Assembly: GCF_001078055.1 (NCBI RefSeq)
Contig: NZ_CP010777.1
Span: 3,377,001-3,441,000 of the forward strand
DNA length: 64,000 nucleotides
Reading direction: 5' to 3'
From: Rufibacter radiotolerans
GTDB taxonomy: Bacteria; Bacteroidota; Bacteroidia; Cytophagales; Hymenobacteraceae
Of this stretch, positions 37,101 to 44,530 are shown piece by piece. Made by a program: the position numbers and the translations under genes. Below the pieces are notes generated by a model that saw only the letters and a list, made by a program, of their open reading frames with translations, was not told the DNA's origin and did not search any database. Every line of letters begins with the position of its first letter. Position 1 is the stretch's first letter.

Positions 37101-40100
37101 CATCACCGGTGGTACGGCGCCATATACCTACAGCAAAGACGGAATCACGTTCCAGGCCTCGGCTACGTTCTCCGGTTTGTTGGCTGGCACGCATACTATC
37201 ACGGTGAAGGATGCCAAGGGCTGTATCTACACGGCACCAGTGAAAGTAAGTGACATTGCCGGTCCTTCTGATCTGGTGGCTTCCTTGAGTTCTTCTACCT
37301 GCGGTAACAGCAATGCTTCTCTTACTGTTAGTGGCGTAACCGGTGGCACCGCTCCTTACACCTACAGTGTGGACGGTACTACCTTCCAGGCTTCCGCTAC
37401 CTTCTCTTCCCTAGATGCCGGCACCCACACCATCATGGTAAAAGATGCGAATGGCTGTACCTTCGCTAAGAGCTACACCATTTCTGACATTGCGGGACCT
37501 TCAGGGTTTATAGCAAGTGAAACCTCTTCTACCTGCGGAAGTAGCAACGGTAGCATTAGCATTGGTGCTATCACCGGCGGAACAGCTCCTTACTCTTATA
37601 GCAAGGACGGCGCAAACTTCCAGGCTTCAACATCTTTTGGTGGGTTACTGGCTGGCACCTACACCATCACGGTGAAAGATGCCAACGGTTGTACCATCAA
37701 CAAGAAAGTAGTAGTGGAAGATATTGCCGGACCTACCGGGTTAACCCTGGCCTCCAATGCCTCTACTTGCGGAAGCAGCAACGGCTCTATCATGGTTGAT
37801 GGCGTCACCGGCGGTACCGCTCCTTACACATTTAGCATAGACGGCAGCACCTTCCAGGCTTCGGCTACCTTTACCTCCCTTGTGGCCAGAGAATACACCG
37901 TGACCGTGAAAGACGCCAACGGCTGTACCTTTGTGAAGAAAGTAGTGGTGGAGAACATTGCCGGGCCTACCAATCTGGTAGCAACCGCTGTTTCCTCCAC
38001 TTGCGGCAGCAGCAACGGCTCCCTGACCATTGGTAACGTAACGGGCGGAACGGCTCCTTACACCTACAGCAAGGACGGGGTGAACTTCCAGACTGCTACG
38101 GCTTTCGCCGATCTGATAGCCGGTGCCTACACCATTACCGTGAAAGACGCCAACGGGTGTATTGTCAGCAGAAGCTTTACCGTTTCTGACATTGCAGGAC
38201 CTACCGCGGTAGCCGCTTCTTCTGCTCCGGCCAGTTGCCAAGACAACGACGGTAGCATATCCATAGGCACCGTAACCGGCGGAACAGCACCTTATACCTA
38301 CTCCATCAACGGCAATGCGTTCCAGGCCTCTGCCTTGTTCACGGCGCTTAAGGCCGGCACCTACACGGTAACGGCTAAAGACGCAAACGGCTGTCAGGTA
38401 ACTACTTCCATTAACGTAGGAACCAACGTCCCTACCGCCTTTGCTAGTACTACCGCCGCCTCTACCTGCGGAAGCACTAACGGCAGCATTACCATTGGCG
38501 CAATAACCGGCGGAACCGCACCTTACACCTATAGCAAAGATGGCGTGACCTTCCAGGCCTCGGCTACCTTCTCAGGGTTGTTAGCTGGTACCCACACCAT
38601 CACAGTGAAGGATGCGAAAGGATGTACTTTTGCTCGTCCGGTAGTCCTGACGGATATCCCTGGCCCTACGGCTATCATCGCTTCTGCCAATGCCTCTACC
38701 TGCGGTAACCCCAACGGAATGGTGGCAGTAACAGAGGTGACCGGCGGCACGGCTCCTTACACGTACTCCATCAACGGTACCACGTTTCAAGCCTCGGCTA
38801 CGTTCTCGGCTTTGACCGCTAAGGACTATACTGTCACGGTGAAAGATGCCAATGGCTGCGTGATCACGAAAGCGGTAAAAGTGAATGACATTGCCGGGCC
38901 TTCTGCCTTTGTTATGTCTCCTACCGCTTCTACCTGCGGCGCCAGCAACGGCCAGGTAACCGTTACGGGTGTAACCGGCGGGACCGCTCCTTACACCTAC
39001 AGCAAGGATGGCAGCACGTTCCAGACTTCTGACATTTTCACAGGATTAGCAGCAGGCACCCACACCATCACGGTGAAAGACGCCAACGGCTGTCCATTGG
39101 TGAAACAGATAGCTGTTGAGAACATCCCTGGCCCTACCGCACTTGCCCTGACCTCTGTTTCTTCTACTTGCGGCGACAGCAACGGTAGCATTACGGCAGG
39201 TACGGTGACCGGCGGAACCGCTCCGTTCACCTACAGCAAGGATGGCTCAAACTTCCAGGCTTCAGCCACTTTCAGTGGTCTGTTGGCTGGGGCGCACACG
39301 ATCACGGTGAAAGACGCGAATGGCTGTACCATCACGCAGCAGATCACCATTGGAAACGTGGCGGGCCCATCTGACCTGGTGGCTTCCCTGAAGGCTTCTA
39401 CCTGTGGTAGCAGCAACGGAGAGTTGACCTTCACTGGCACCACCGGCGGAACCGCTCCTTACACTTACTCTGTAGACGGTACCACGTTCCAGGCATCGGC
39501 TACGTTCATGGCCTTAAAAGCGGGTTCTTACACCATCACAGTGAAAGATGCCAACGGCTGTACGTTCTCCAAAGCCTTCACTGTTTCTGACATCGCCGGT
39601 CCTTCGGCGGTAGCCGCTACTTCGGCCCCGGCCAGCTGCCAGGACAACGACGGTACCATTACGGCAGGAAACGTAACCGACGGAACCGCCCCTTACACCT
39701 ATTCCATTAATGGCACCACCTTCCAGGCTTCCGCTACATTCTCGGCGCTGGCCTCAGGCACCTATACCGTCACGGTGAAAGATGCCAACGGCTGTACCGC
39801 CACAGAGGAAGTAGTCATTAACAAGAATGTTCCTACCGCCTTTGCCAACACCACTACAGCCACTACCTGCGGCAACAACAATGGTAGCATTACCATTGGC
39901 GCAGTCACGGGTGGTACCGCCCCTTACACCTACAGCAAGGACGGCTCAAGCTTCCAGGCTTCGGCTTCCTTCTCTGGGTTAACTTCGGGTAACCATGCCA
40001 TCACGGTGAAAGACGCCAAGGGTTGTACCTTCACGGCTCTGGTACAGGTAAGCGATGTTCCAAAAATAACAGACCTTTCGGCTGCCACAGAAGCCACAAC

Positions 40101-42426
40101 CTGTAACAACAGCAACGGTAAAATAACGGTGAACATGGTCACCGGCGGAACAGCTCCTTATACCTATAGCCTGGACGGTTCTGCTTTCCAAAGCTCTTCT
40201 GTCTTCGCCTCGCTGGCGGCAGGTTCTTATATCCTTGTGGTGAAAGACGCCAGTAATTGCACCTATTCTGAAGAAGTGCTGGTGGGGAACACCTCTGGTC
40301 CTTCAGACTTCAGATTCACGGTTCGCACTTCCTCTTGCGGCAATGCCAATGGGCAGGTGACAGTTAGTGACGTGACCGGCGGCGTAGCCCCATACACCTA
40401 CAGCAAGGACGGCACTACGTACCAGGCCTCGGCTACCCTGGCAGATCTGGCAGCTGGTACTTACACCATTCTGGTGAAAGACACCAACGGCTGTATCTTC
40501 AGCAGAAAAGTAACTATAGAAGGTGTGGAAGGCCCGACGGCCTTCACACTGGCCTCTGTGTCCAGTACCTGCGGCAGCAGCAACGGAAGCATCACGGCTA
40601 GCAACGTAACCGGAGGAACCGCTCCCTACACCTACTCTGTAGATGGCACCACCTTCCAGAGTGCAGCCACCTTCGGGTCGTTGATGGCGGGAGCCTATAC
40701 CGTGAGGGTGAAAGACGCCAACGGCTGTACCGTAGTGAAACAGGTAACGGTTGACAACAAGGGCGGCGTAACGGCCATTGCCTCGTCTACCACTCCTGCA
40801 TCCTGCTCTGACAACGGAACCATCACCATTACCTCTTCTACCGGTGGTTCGGCTCCGTACACCTACTCCCTGGACGGCACCAGCTTCCAGGCTTCCAATA
40901 CCTTCACCCCCCTGGCCCCTAAAGACCACAAGGTGTATGTAAAAGATGCCAATAACTGCGTAGCCTTCTTCACGGTAACTGTAGCCACCACCAGAATAAC
41001 AGAGGCGGTGGTCTCTGCGACTCAGGAAACCTGCGGCGGGAAGAACGGATCCATCACGGTGGGCACGGTAACCGGAGGCGTCAGGCCGCTGAGTTACAGC
41101 ATCAACGGAACCACCTTCCAGACGTCTGCCACCTTTGCTAACCTAACGGCCGGTGCTTACACCATCACCGTTAAAGATGCGGAAGGTTGTGTGCTGACCA
41201 AGACGCAGGCAGTGACCAACAGCACCGGGGCTGAGTCCTTCACCTTGGCAGGAATCAATGCCAGCTGCGGAGATAACAATGGCCGGATCTCTATCAGTCA
41301 AGTCGTAGGCGGTCAGAGTCCTTACCAGTACAGCATCAACGGCACCACCTTCCAGGGGTCACCAGAGTTTACCGGTCTAGCGGCCGGCACCTACCAGGTG
41401 ACCGTGAAAGACGCCCAGGGCTGCACGCTGGTAAAATCTACTACCCTAACCAACAGCCTGCCACCTACCGCTCTTAAAGCAACTATCAAAGCTGCGGGCT
41501 GCGGACAGACCGAAGGACAGGTAACTGTAGATCAAGTAACTGGCGGAACCGCTCCTTACAGCTACTCACTGGATGGCGTGAACTTCCAGGCCTCTACTAC
41601 CCTTACCGGGGTAACGGCAGGCACTTACCAGTTAACGGTGAAGGATGCCAATGGCTGCACCTATGCGCAGTCTGTAACAATAGGCAAGGTGGAAAGCAAA
41701 GTGGCCTCGGTGCAGCACATTACCTGCGCCGGTGAGAAAAACGGAAGAATCACTATCTCTACCGTTGGCGGAGACACCCAGACGGAGTACAGCATCAACA
41801 ATGGGGTGACCTTCCAGAAAGAGCCGGTGTTCAACAACCTGGCCGGGGGTGTGTACCAGGTGGTGACCAGATTCTCTGCTACCTGCTCCGTGACTGTTGG
41901 CAGCGTGGAGGTGAAAGAGCCGCAACCAATTAAGGTAACAGTAGCCCAGGTTATCCAGACCCTGAATGGCAGTAACCTGGGTAACGCAGAGATTACCTCT
42001 ATTACCGGGGGTACGGCGCCTTACACCTTCATGCTCAACAACGGTACCTTCTCTACCACCCAGACTTTCTCTGGCCTGAAAGAAGGAACGCACTCGCTGT
42101 TGGTGAAAGACAGCAATGGCTGTATCACTGAAACTTCCTTCGTGATTGATGCCTCAGCTGAGCTAGAAATCCCGAATGGTTTCACCCCTAACGGCGATGG
42201 AATCAATGACCTGTGGGTTCTCAAAAACCTATCCCTGCTGTACCCAAGCTGCAAAGTAGAGGTGTACAACCGGTGGGGCAGCAAGGTGTTTGAGTCCAGA
42301 GGCTATCAAAAGGCATGGGACGGAACCTATAACGGGGCAGCGCTTCCGGTGGGTACTTACTACACCATCATAGAGCTTGGAAACGGCAAGCCCGCGCTTA
42401 AGAAGTCTGTTACTATTATGCGATAG
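28132..42426 (+). CDS. Giant SprB-repeat adhesin with T9SS type-B C-terminal domain
   Basis: A 4764-residue secreted protein. Residues 1-32 are a signal peptide (LLFAICLFWLLQLVSLQGLF, cleavage near FAQ-GN). Residues about 33-420 hold non-repetitive beta-rich domains, including the AGPDQLVCSQNPVSLTG module common in Bacteroidota adhesins. About 480-4672 is a tandem array of some 55 SprB-type repeats of 78 residues, each with PYTYSxDG, AGTxTITVKDANGC and two Cys (STCG and NGC). Residues 4678-4764 (IPNGFTPNGDGINDLW, VEVYNRWGSKVF) are the gliding-motility-associated C-terminal domain, a signal for type IX secretion. It probably acts as a surface adhesin in gliding or attachment. A PorP/SprF-like gene follows after 29 bp, as in sprB-sprF. 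Confidence 0.92.
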   Translation: MKTISTQKSSLLFAICLFWLLQLVSLQGLFAQGNVTPVFSVNLTGQPNGEWTSPEINRNGQVCGADKQEECVQFDIILDKNAGSLDFSIVGGPVPSGSMTYNIGCGAPVPVGQPICVSGPGPHRLTICMPGNAKNQFRVRSIAAFTPQPDVYVSGGCFAKLQAPIAFNEASVSWQDITGGGAYNSYLSCISGCSTPTVTPPLTNPPKFVDYVVCGSSVQSPCSSTPFCDTVRVYFFPAPVVSINPQPAIICPGSSGVELTGNVVGGSGNFTYLWTDAGGNLLGTNKTFMAPAVGEYFLEVRTENYPNCSKFSTSVKVVTDLTVNAGPDQLVCSQNPVSLTGAVTAATGGIWSGGAGTFSPSATALNAVYTPTASEIAAGSVRLTLTSTGNGNCTAVRDEVLVSFYSMQLTLTGTPVICSGSTGSVTAAVTGGVGTVTYKWNTGETTASITNKPAGTYTVTVSDGNSCAISKSFTVVEKPGPSDFTMTPKASTCGASNGELAISGVIGGTAPYTYSKDGTTFQASPTFTALTAGSYTLQVKDANGCIVTKTITLQNIAGPSDFTASIQATTCGASNGSISVSNVVSGTAPYTYSINGGSFQASTSFSGLTAGTHSITVKDVNGCITTKSVTVANIAGPTGFVFAAASSTCGASNGSISVSSVTGGTAPYTYSKDGTTFQTTSSISGLAAGTYSITVKDANGCTTVQQVQVTNIAGPSDLAASSRASTCGSTNGELTVGPVTGGTAPYTYSKDGTNFQASATFGSLLAGSYTITVKDANGCTFAKGFTVSDIAGPTAFTANTTSSTCGATNGSLTVSGVTGGVAPYTYSKDGSTFQASATFSGLLAGTHTITVKDANGCIFAKAVTVSDIAGPTSVSLTNASSTCGASNASITVGAVTGGTAPYTYSKDGTNFQPSTIFSGLLAGTYTITVKDANGCTVTRQTTITNIAGPSDLLATSTASTCGRNNGVLTIGSVSGGTTPYTYSKDGVNFQSATSFGSLLAGSYTITVKDANGCTFAKAFTVSDIAGPTAVAATSAPAGCTNDGTISVGTVTGGTAPYTYSINGTTFQTSTSFTALAAGTYTVTAKDANGCQVTTSINVGINVPTAFATTTTASTCGSPNGTVTITSVTGGTAPYTYSKDGVTFQSAATLTGMLARTYTITVKDAKGCVFSQTVTVTDVAAPTDLVASSKASTCGNSNAELTVTGVTGGTSPYTYSVDGGTYQSSATFTSLASGSHTILVKDANGCTISKMVTIENVAGPAFTLATQSTTCGASNGSITVNAVTAGTAPFTYSIDGTNFQASATFAALAAGSYTITVKDANGCSLAKQVTVSDIAGPTGLTLASTSTTCGNANGTINASGVTGGTAPYTFALDGGSFQTSASFTALAAGEHTITVKDANGCIFSKKIVLENIAGPSDLLANTSASTCGANNGSLTLSGVTGGTAPYTYSKDGVNFQTSATFSGILAGTYTITVKDANGCTFAKAFTVSDIAGPTAVAATSAPAGCANDGTISVGTVTGGTAPYTYSVNGTTFQASTSFTALAAGTYTVTAKDANGCQVTTSINVGTNVPTAFATTATASTCGNPNGSITINGVTGGTAPYTYSKNGTTFQASATFAGLMATTYTITVKDAKGCTFAAQVNVSNIAGPSDLVTSTKASTCGNSNAEFTVTNVTGGTAPYNYSVDGGTFQASATFGSLAAGTHTITVKDANGCIFTEDVTLINIAGPSFTLVAQSSTCGANNGTITVGAVTGGTAPYSYSLDGTNFQASTTFNNLLAGTYTIMVRDANGCALARQIVVENIAGPAGLTLATLSSTCGASNGSVTINGVTGGTAPYLFSIDGSTFQSSATISGIAAGEHTITVKDANGCIFSKKVTVENIAGPTDLVASTTSSTCGANNGSLTISNVTGGTAPYTYSKDGVNFQASATFTSLLAGSHTIIVKDANGCTFSKAFTVSDIAGPSAVAATSAPASCLDNDGSITVGTVSGGTSPYTYSINGTSFQASTSFMALASGTYTVTAKDANGCQVTASVTVGKNVPTAFASSTVTSTCGGSNGSITIGAVTGGTAPYTYSINGTTFQAITTFASLAAGTYTITVKDAKGCTFSQGVAVSNIAGPSFTVAANSSTCGSANGSVAISGVTGGVAPYSYSKDGVTFQASTSFSNLLSGTYAITVKDANGCESSQLIVVEDIKGPSALRLASNASTCGASNATVTVELVTDGTAPYTYSKDGVTFQASATFSGLLAGTHTITVKDANGCTFSKAITVTDIAGPAGLTLTSVASTCGSSNGSISAGGVTGGTAPYTFAIDGANYQTSATFSAVLAGSYTITVKDANGCTYSKQVTVTDKAGPTNLLSTTESSTCGAKNGTLTISSVTGGTAPYTYSKDGVNFQASATFTSLLAGSHTIIVKDANGCTFSKAFTVSDIAGPTAVAATSAPASCQDNDGSITVGTVSGGTAPYTYSINGTTFQASASFTALKAGTYIVTAKDANGCQVTASVTVGTNVPTAFASTTNSSTCGSPNGSITVNGVTGGTAPYTYSKDGTTFQASATFSGLMAGTHTITVKDAKGCIYTAPVQVRDIAGPSDLVASLRSSTCGSSNAELVVSNVTGGTAPYTYSKDGVNFQASTAFAGMMAGTHAITVKDANGCTFTKTFTLTDIAGPSGFTANATSSTCGNSNGSLLITAVTGGTAPYTYSKDGVNFQASATFSGLLAGTHTITVKDANGCTVVKQIKVDDIAGPTGLALASVASTCGSSNGSITVSGVTGGTAPYTFTIDGSTFQSSSTFTALLAREYTVTVKDANGCTFSNKVIVTDIAGPTNVLATAVSSTCGSSNGKLTIGNVTGGTAPYTYSKDGVNFQTATAFADLKAGTYTITVKDANGCIVSRSFTVSDIAGPTAVAASSLPASCQDNDGSITVGTITGGTAPYTYSINGTSFQASSSFTSLKAGTYTVSAKDANGCLVTGSVTVGTNVPNAFASSTVASTCGASNGSLTIGSITGGTAPYTYSKDGITFQASATFSGLLAGTHTITVKDAKGCIYTAPVKVSDIAGPSDLVASLSSSTCGNSNASLTVSGVTGGTAPYTYSVDGTTFQASATFSSLDAGTHTIMVKDANGCTFAKSYTISDIAGPSGFIASETSSTCGSSNGSISIGAITGGTAPYSYSKDGANFQASTSFGGLLAGTYTITVKDANGCTINKKVVVEDIAGPTGLTLASNASTCGSSNGSIMVDGVTGGTAPYTFSIDGSTFQASATFTSLVAREYTVTVKDANGCTFVKKVVVENIAGPTNLVATAVSSTCGSSNGSLTIGNVTGGTAPYTYSKDGVNFQTATAFADLIAGAYTITVKDANGCIVSRSFTVSDIAGPTAVAASSAPASCQDNDGSISIGTVTGGTAPYTYSINGNAFQASALFTALKAGTYTVTAKDANGCQVTTSINVGTNVPTAFASTTAASTCGSTNGSITIGAITGGTAPYTYSKDGVTFQASATFSGLLAGTHTITVKDAKGCTFARPVVLTDIPGPTAIIASANASTCGNPNGMVAVTEVTGGTAPYTYSINGTTFQASATFSALTAKDYTVTVKDANGCVITKAVKVNDIAGPSAFVMSPTASTCGASNGQVTVTGVTGGTAPYTYSKDGSTFQTSDIFTGLAAGTHTITVKDANGCPLVKQIAVENIPGPTALALTSVSSTCGDSNGSITAGTVTGGTAPFTYSKDGSNFQASATFSGLLAGAHTITVKDANGCTITQQITIGNVAGPSDLVASLKASTCGSSNGELTFTGTTGGTAPYTYSVDGTTFQASATFMALKAGSYTITVKDANGCTFSKAFTVSDIAGPSAVAATSAPASCQDNDGTITAGNVTDGTAPYTYSINGTTFQASATFSALASGTYTVTVKDANGCTATEEVVINKNVPTAFANTTTATTCGNNNGSITIGAVTGGTAPYTYSKDGSSFQASASFSGLTSGNHAITVKDAKGCTFTALVQVSDVPKITDLSAATEATTCNNSNGKITVNMVTGGTAPYTYSLDGSAFQSSSVFASLAAGSYILVVKDASNCTYSEEVLVGNTSGPSDFRFTVRTSSCGNANGQVTVSDVTGGVAPYTYSKDGTTYQASATLADLAAGTYTILVKDTNGCIFSRKVTIEGVEGPTAFTLASVSSTCGSSNGSITASNVTGGTAPYTYSVDGTTFQSAATFGSLMAGAYTVRVKDANGCTVVKQVTVDNKGGVTAIASSTTPASCSDNGTITITSSTGGSAPYTYSLDGTSFQASNTFTPLAPKDHKVYVKDANNCVAFFTVTVATTRITEAVVSATQETCGGKNGSITVGTVTGGVRPLSYSINGTTFQTSATFANLTAGAYTITVKDAEGCVLTKTQAVTNSTGAESFTLAGINASCGDNNGRISISQVVGGQSPYQYSINGTTFQGSPEFTGLAAGTYQVTVKDAQGCTLVKSTTLTNSLPPTALKATIKAAGCGQTEGQVTVDQVTGGTAPYSYSLDGVNFQASTTLTGVTAGTYQLTVKDANGCTYAQSVTIGKVESKVASVQHITCAGEKNGRITISTVGGDTQTEYSINNGVTFQKEPVFNNLAGGVYQVVTRFSATCSVTVGSVEVKEPQPIKVTVAQVIQTLNGSNLGNAEITSITGGTAPYTFMLNNGTFSTTQTFSGLKEGTHSLLVKDSNGCITETSFVIDASAELEIPNGFTPNGDGINDLWVLKNLSLLYPSCKVEVYNRWGSKVFESRGYQKAWDGTYNGAALPVGTYYTIIELGNGKPALKKSVTIMR
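29568..42147 (+). repeat. Tandem array of about 55 SprB-type units (234 bp each)
   Basis: I count 52 clear units and 2-3 degenerate ones. Neighbouring starts are typically 234 bp apart (for example 30271, 30505, 30739). Units begin at an IAGP-type linker; the strongest DNA conservation is over the segment coding PYTYSKDG to VKDANGC. Copies differ mainly at synonymous sites in the core and more freely in the first 25 residues. Confidence 0.9.
31207..39597 (+). repeat. Higher-order repeat: six complete blocks of six units
   Basis: Units of the special TAVAATSAPA type, with C-x(1-2)-NDG in place of STCG-SNG, begin at 31207, 32602, 33997, 35395, 36796, 38197 and 39598. The spacing is 1395, 1395, 1398, 1401, 1401 and 1401 bp. 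Each is followed by a unit starting NVPTAFA or NVPNAFA. So every sixth unit is of the same class. Confidence 0.9.
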
Positions 42427-42455
42427 TTTTTAGCCAATAACTCATCATCAGCTAT

Positions 42456-43415
42456 ATGAAAAAGCACCTGTTCATCTTATTCTTTCTGCTTGGCGCCACT
42501 GTTGCAGTGGCCCAGCAGAGGGCAATATCCAGTCAGTACATGACGAACTATTTCCTGCTGAACCCGGCGGTGGCCGGGTATGAAAAGGACCTGAACGTGA
42601 AAGCGGGTTTCCGGAACCAGTGGGTAGGGTTTGAGGGCGCGCCCAAGACATTCTACGTGAGTGGGGAAACGGCGCTCTTCCAACACCAACGGTCCCGCGG
42701 AAACCGCAGAAGGCTCAAAGCCTTTCACGGGGCCGGCGGGTACGCCTACACCGATAAAACCGGCCCTACTACCCGGTCGGCGGTGCTGGCGTCCTATGCC
42801 TACCACGTGCCTTTGAGCCGCGAACTGTTTCTTTCCTCCGGCGTTTTTGCCGGGTTTCAGCAGTTCAAGTTCGACCCTAACAAGGTACAATTGGCAGACA
42901 ATTCAAACGGCATTGACCCGGTAACCAGCAGCGGCATGATCAACTCCTTTATGCCCGACCTCACCATTGGTACTTTTCTGCACAGCGAGCAGTTTTATGT
43001 AGGCATTTCTTTGTTTCAGGTACTGGGCAACAAGATATTTGAAGCCGAGAATACCACCGATGCCAGCCGCTTAACCCGGCACTTGTACATGTCTGGGGGC
43101 TATAATTTTGACGTGCAGAAGAACATCACTGTGTCTCCCTCCCTGCTGTTGAAATATGCCGGCCCCGCCCCGCTGCAGGCAGACCTGAACGTGAAAGGTA
43201 TTTACAGCTTCACCAAGCGGAAGAAAACCAAAGCGGATGACCAGGTATGGGCCGGCCTTTCTTACCGTACCCAGGATGCCCTGGTAGGCCTGGTGGGTTG
43301 TCAGTTTCTGGGCCAGTACCAGGTGTCTTACTCCTATGACATCACGGTCTCCCCGATGCGCAACTACAGCTCCGGCTCCCATGAGATTATGGTGGGCTAC
43401 CGCCTGAAAATGTAA
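42456..43415 (+). CDS. PorP/SprF family type IX secretion membrane protein
   Basis: A 319-residue outer-membrane protein with signal peptide MKKHLFILFFLLGATVAVAQ. It shows the family's SSQYMTNYFLLNPAVAGYEK start, the NQWVGFEGAPKTFYVSGETA motif, alternating beta-strand pattern and a C-terminal SSGSHEIMVGYRLKM strand. PorP/SprF proteins are encoded beside T9SS cargo with type-B C-terminal domains and are needed to export or anchor that cargo, as SprF for SprB. Here it lies 29 bp downstream of the giant SprB-repeat gene and is surely its partner. A long hairpin follows. Confidence 0.92.
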   Translation: MKKHLFILFFLLGATVAVAQQRAISSQYMTNYFLLNPAVAGYEKDLNVKAGFRNQWVGFEGAPKTFYVSGETALFQHQRSRGNRRRLKAFHGAGGYAYTDKTGPTTRSAVLASYAYHVPLSRELFLSSGVFAGFQQFKFDPNKVQLADNSNGIDPVTSSGMINSFMPDLTIGTFLHSEQFYVGISLFQVLGNKIFEAENTTDASRLTRHLYMSGGYNFDVQKNITVSPSLLLKYAGPAPLQADLNVKGIYSFTKRKKTKADDQVWAGLSYRTQDALVGLVGCQFLGQYQVSYSYDITVSPMRNYSSGSHEIMVGYRLKM

Positions 43416-43438
43416 CCTAGCGTACCAATGCCAGCACT

Positions 43439-43500
43439 AAACTCCCGGTGCGTTTTAAGCCTGTTTTTAGGAAAACAGGCTTAAAACGCACCGGGAGTTT
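43439..43500. terminator. 62-nt perfect hairpin containing a 36-nt palindrome (copy 12)
   Basis: The arms 43439-43467 and 43472-43500 are perfectly complementary over 29 bp with a 4-nt loop. The inner part (43452-43487) is the dispersed 36-nt element, while the outer arms AAACTCCCGGTGC/GCACCGGGAGTTT are locus-specific. It is followed by TCTTTTTTT, a likely terminator for the adhesin-porP operon. Confidence 0.85.
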
Positions 43501-43869
43501 TCTTTTTTTACCCCTCTTGTGACGTGCTAAATAATTTGACACGCTACATAAAAAGGACAAAGACCATACAGCCTTGGCGCACGCGTCTATTGGTGCCGGT
43601 ACGCATTTTTAGAGGCTTTATTCTCTTTTGAATGCTTCTCTCCTTCTTTGTCATCCTGGAAGGATCTTGGTAGCGAACGGTAATGGCATTGAATACACGT
43701 TACTTCCATCCTCCCACAAGGTCCTTTCAGGATGACAAAAAATATAATAAGGAACAGGAAGGCAATAACTAAGGAAGAGTATTAATTATCTATATGTGTG
43801 GACCTAAGCCGATGTCTGTGCTATCTGTTTGGGTGGGTTTGACCGAGAGCTACCTGAGCTTTGCGCACA
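43501..43869. other. Spacer with repeats
   Basis: No gene is supported. It contains the 90-bp inverted repeat copy 3 and otherwise unremarkable sequence between the convergent porP-like and msrB genes. Confidence 0.6.
43648..43738. repeat. 90-bp inverted repeat, copy 3
   Basis: The outer arms TTGTCATCCTGGAAGGATC and GTCCTTTCAGGATGACAA enclose an inner AT-richer segment with GGTAATGGC and GTTACTTCC. Confidence 0.8.
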
Positions 43870-43935
43870 AATAAGCCCGGTTCTGTTTTGGGCCTGTTTT
43901 TTAGAAAACAGACCCAAAACAGAACCGGGCTTATT
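43870..43935. terminator. 66-nt hairpin containing a 36-nt palindrome (copy 13)
   Basis: The outer arms AATAAGCCCGGTTCT and AGAACCGGGCTTATT are locus-specific and perfectly complementary. They enclose the 36-nt element at 43885-43920, which has one arm mismatch. It lies 56 bp beyond the msrB stop on the minus strand. Confidence 0.75.
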
Positions 43936-43990
43936 AATAAATCCTTAGCAGGAGGATACTCCGCCGAAGATCTTTTAACTCATGAACTGC

Positions 43991-44530
43991 TTAGTTCTTG
44001 GTGAATTTAAGGGCTACGGAATTGAGGCAGTATCTTAGGCCGGTGGGCTTGGGTCCGTCATCAAACACGTGCCCCAGGTGACCACCGCAGCGGGCGCATA
44101 GTACCTCGGTGCGCAGCATCCCATCACTGGTGTCTGGTTCTTCCAGCACAGCCGCGCTGTTGAGGGGTTTAAAGAAACTGGGCCAGCCGGTGCCAGAGTC
44201 AAACTTGGTATCTGAGCTGAACATGGGGTTTCCGCAGGCGGCGCAGGAATAGATGCCTTTCTGCTTGTTATTGTTCAAAGGTCCGCTGAACGCCCGCTCG
44301 GTGCCTTTTTCGCGGAGCACATAATACTGCTCAGAGGTCAGGATCTTCTTCCACTCTTCATCAGTCTTGGGCAAGGCATCCAGCAGGTTGGTGCGGTTCA
44401 GGTTCTGGGTTTGCTGCGCGGTGAGCGTTTGCTGGCCAGAGGAGGCCGTGGTGCGGGCGGGTTCCTGCTGCGCGCAGCCAGAGAATAGCCAGACAAAGGC
44501 CAAAAGGGAAAATATGATGGGAGTTTTCAT
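43991..44530 (-). CDS. msrB: Peptide-methionine (R)-S-oxide reductase, lipoprotein form
   Basis: A 179-residue MsrB that repairs oxidised methionine (R-sulfoxide). The N-terminus [20 protein letters not shown] is a lipoprotein signal with lipidation expected at Cys19, so the enzyme probably works in the periplasm or at the outer membrane. The MsrB domain (about 60-178) has two zinc CxxC pairs ([11 protein letters not shown] and [14 protein letters not shown]), the [13 protein letters not shown] motif and the catalytic Cys in [15 protein letters not shown] 44530 is chosen over one at 44563 because it begins the signal peptide cleanly. Confidence 0.93.
   Translation of the reverse strand: MKTPIIFSLLAFVWLFSGCAQQEPARTTASSGQQTLTAQQTQNLNRTNLLDALPKTDEEWKKILTSEQYYVLREKGTERAFSGPLNNNKQKGIYSCAACGNPMFSSDTKFDSGTGWPSFFKPLNSAAVLEEPDTSDGMLRTEVLCARCGGHLGHVFDDGPKPTGLRYCLNSVALKFTKN

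Noticed and set aside
29545..42284. Many short minus-strand frames antisense to the adhesin gene, several with similar sequence such as LLLPQVEETAV
   Set aside because: They repeat because the coding strand repeats. They have the unit period, no own start context and are shadows of the repeats.
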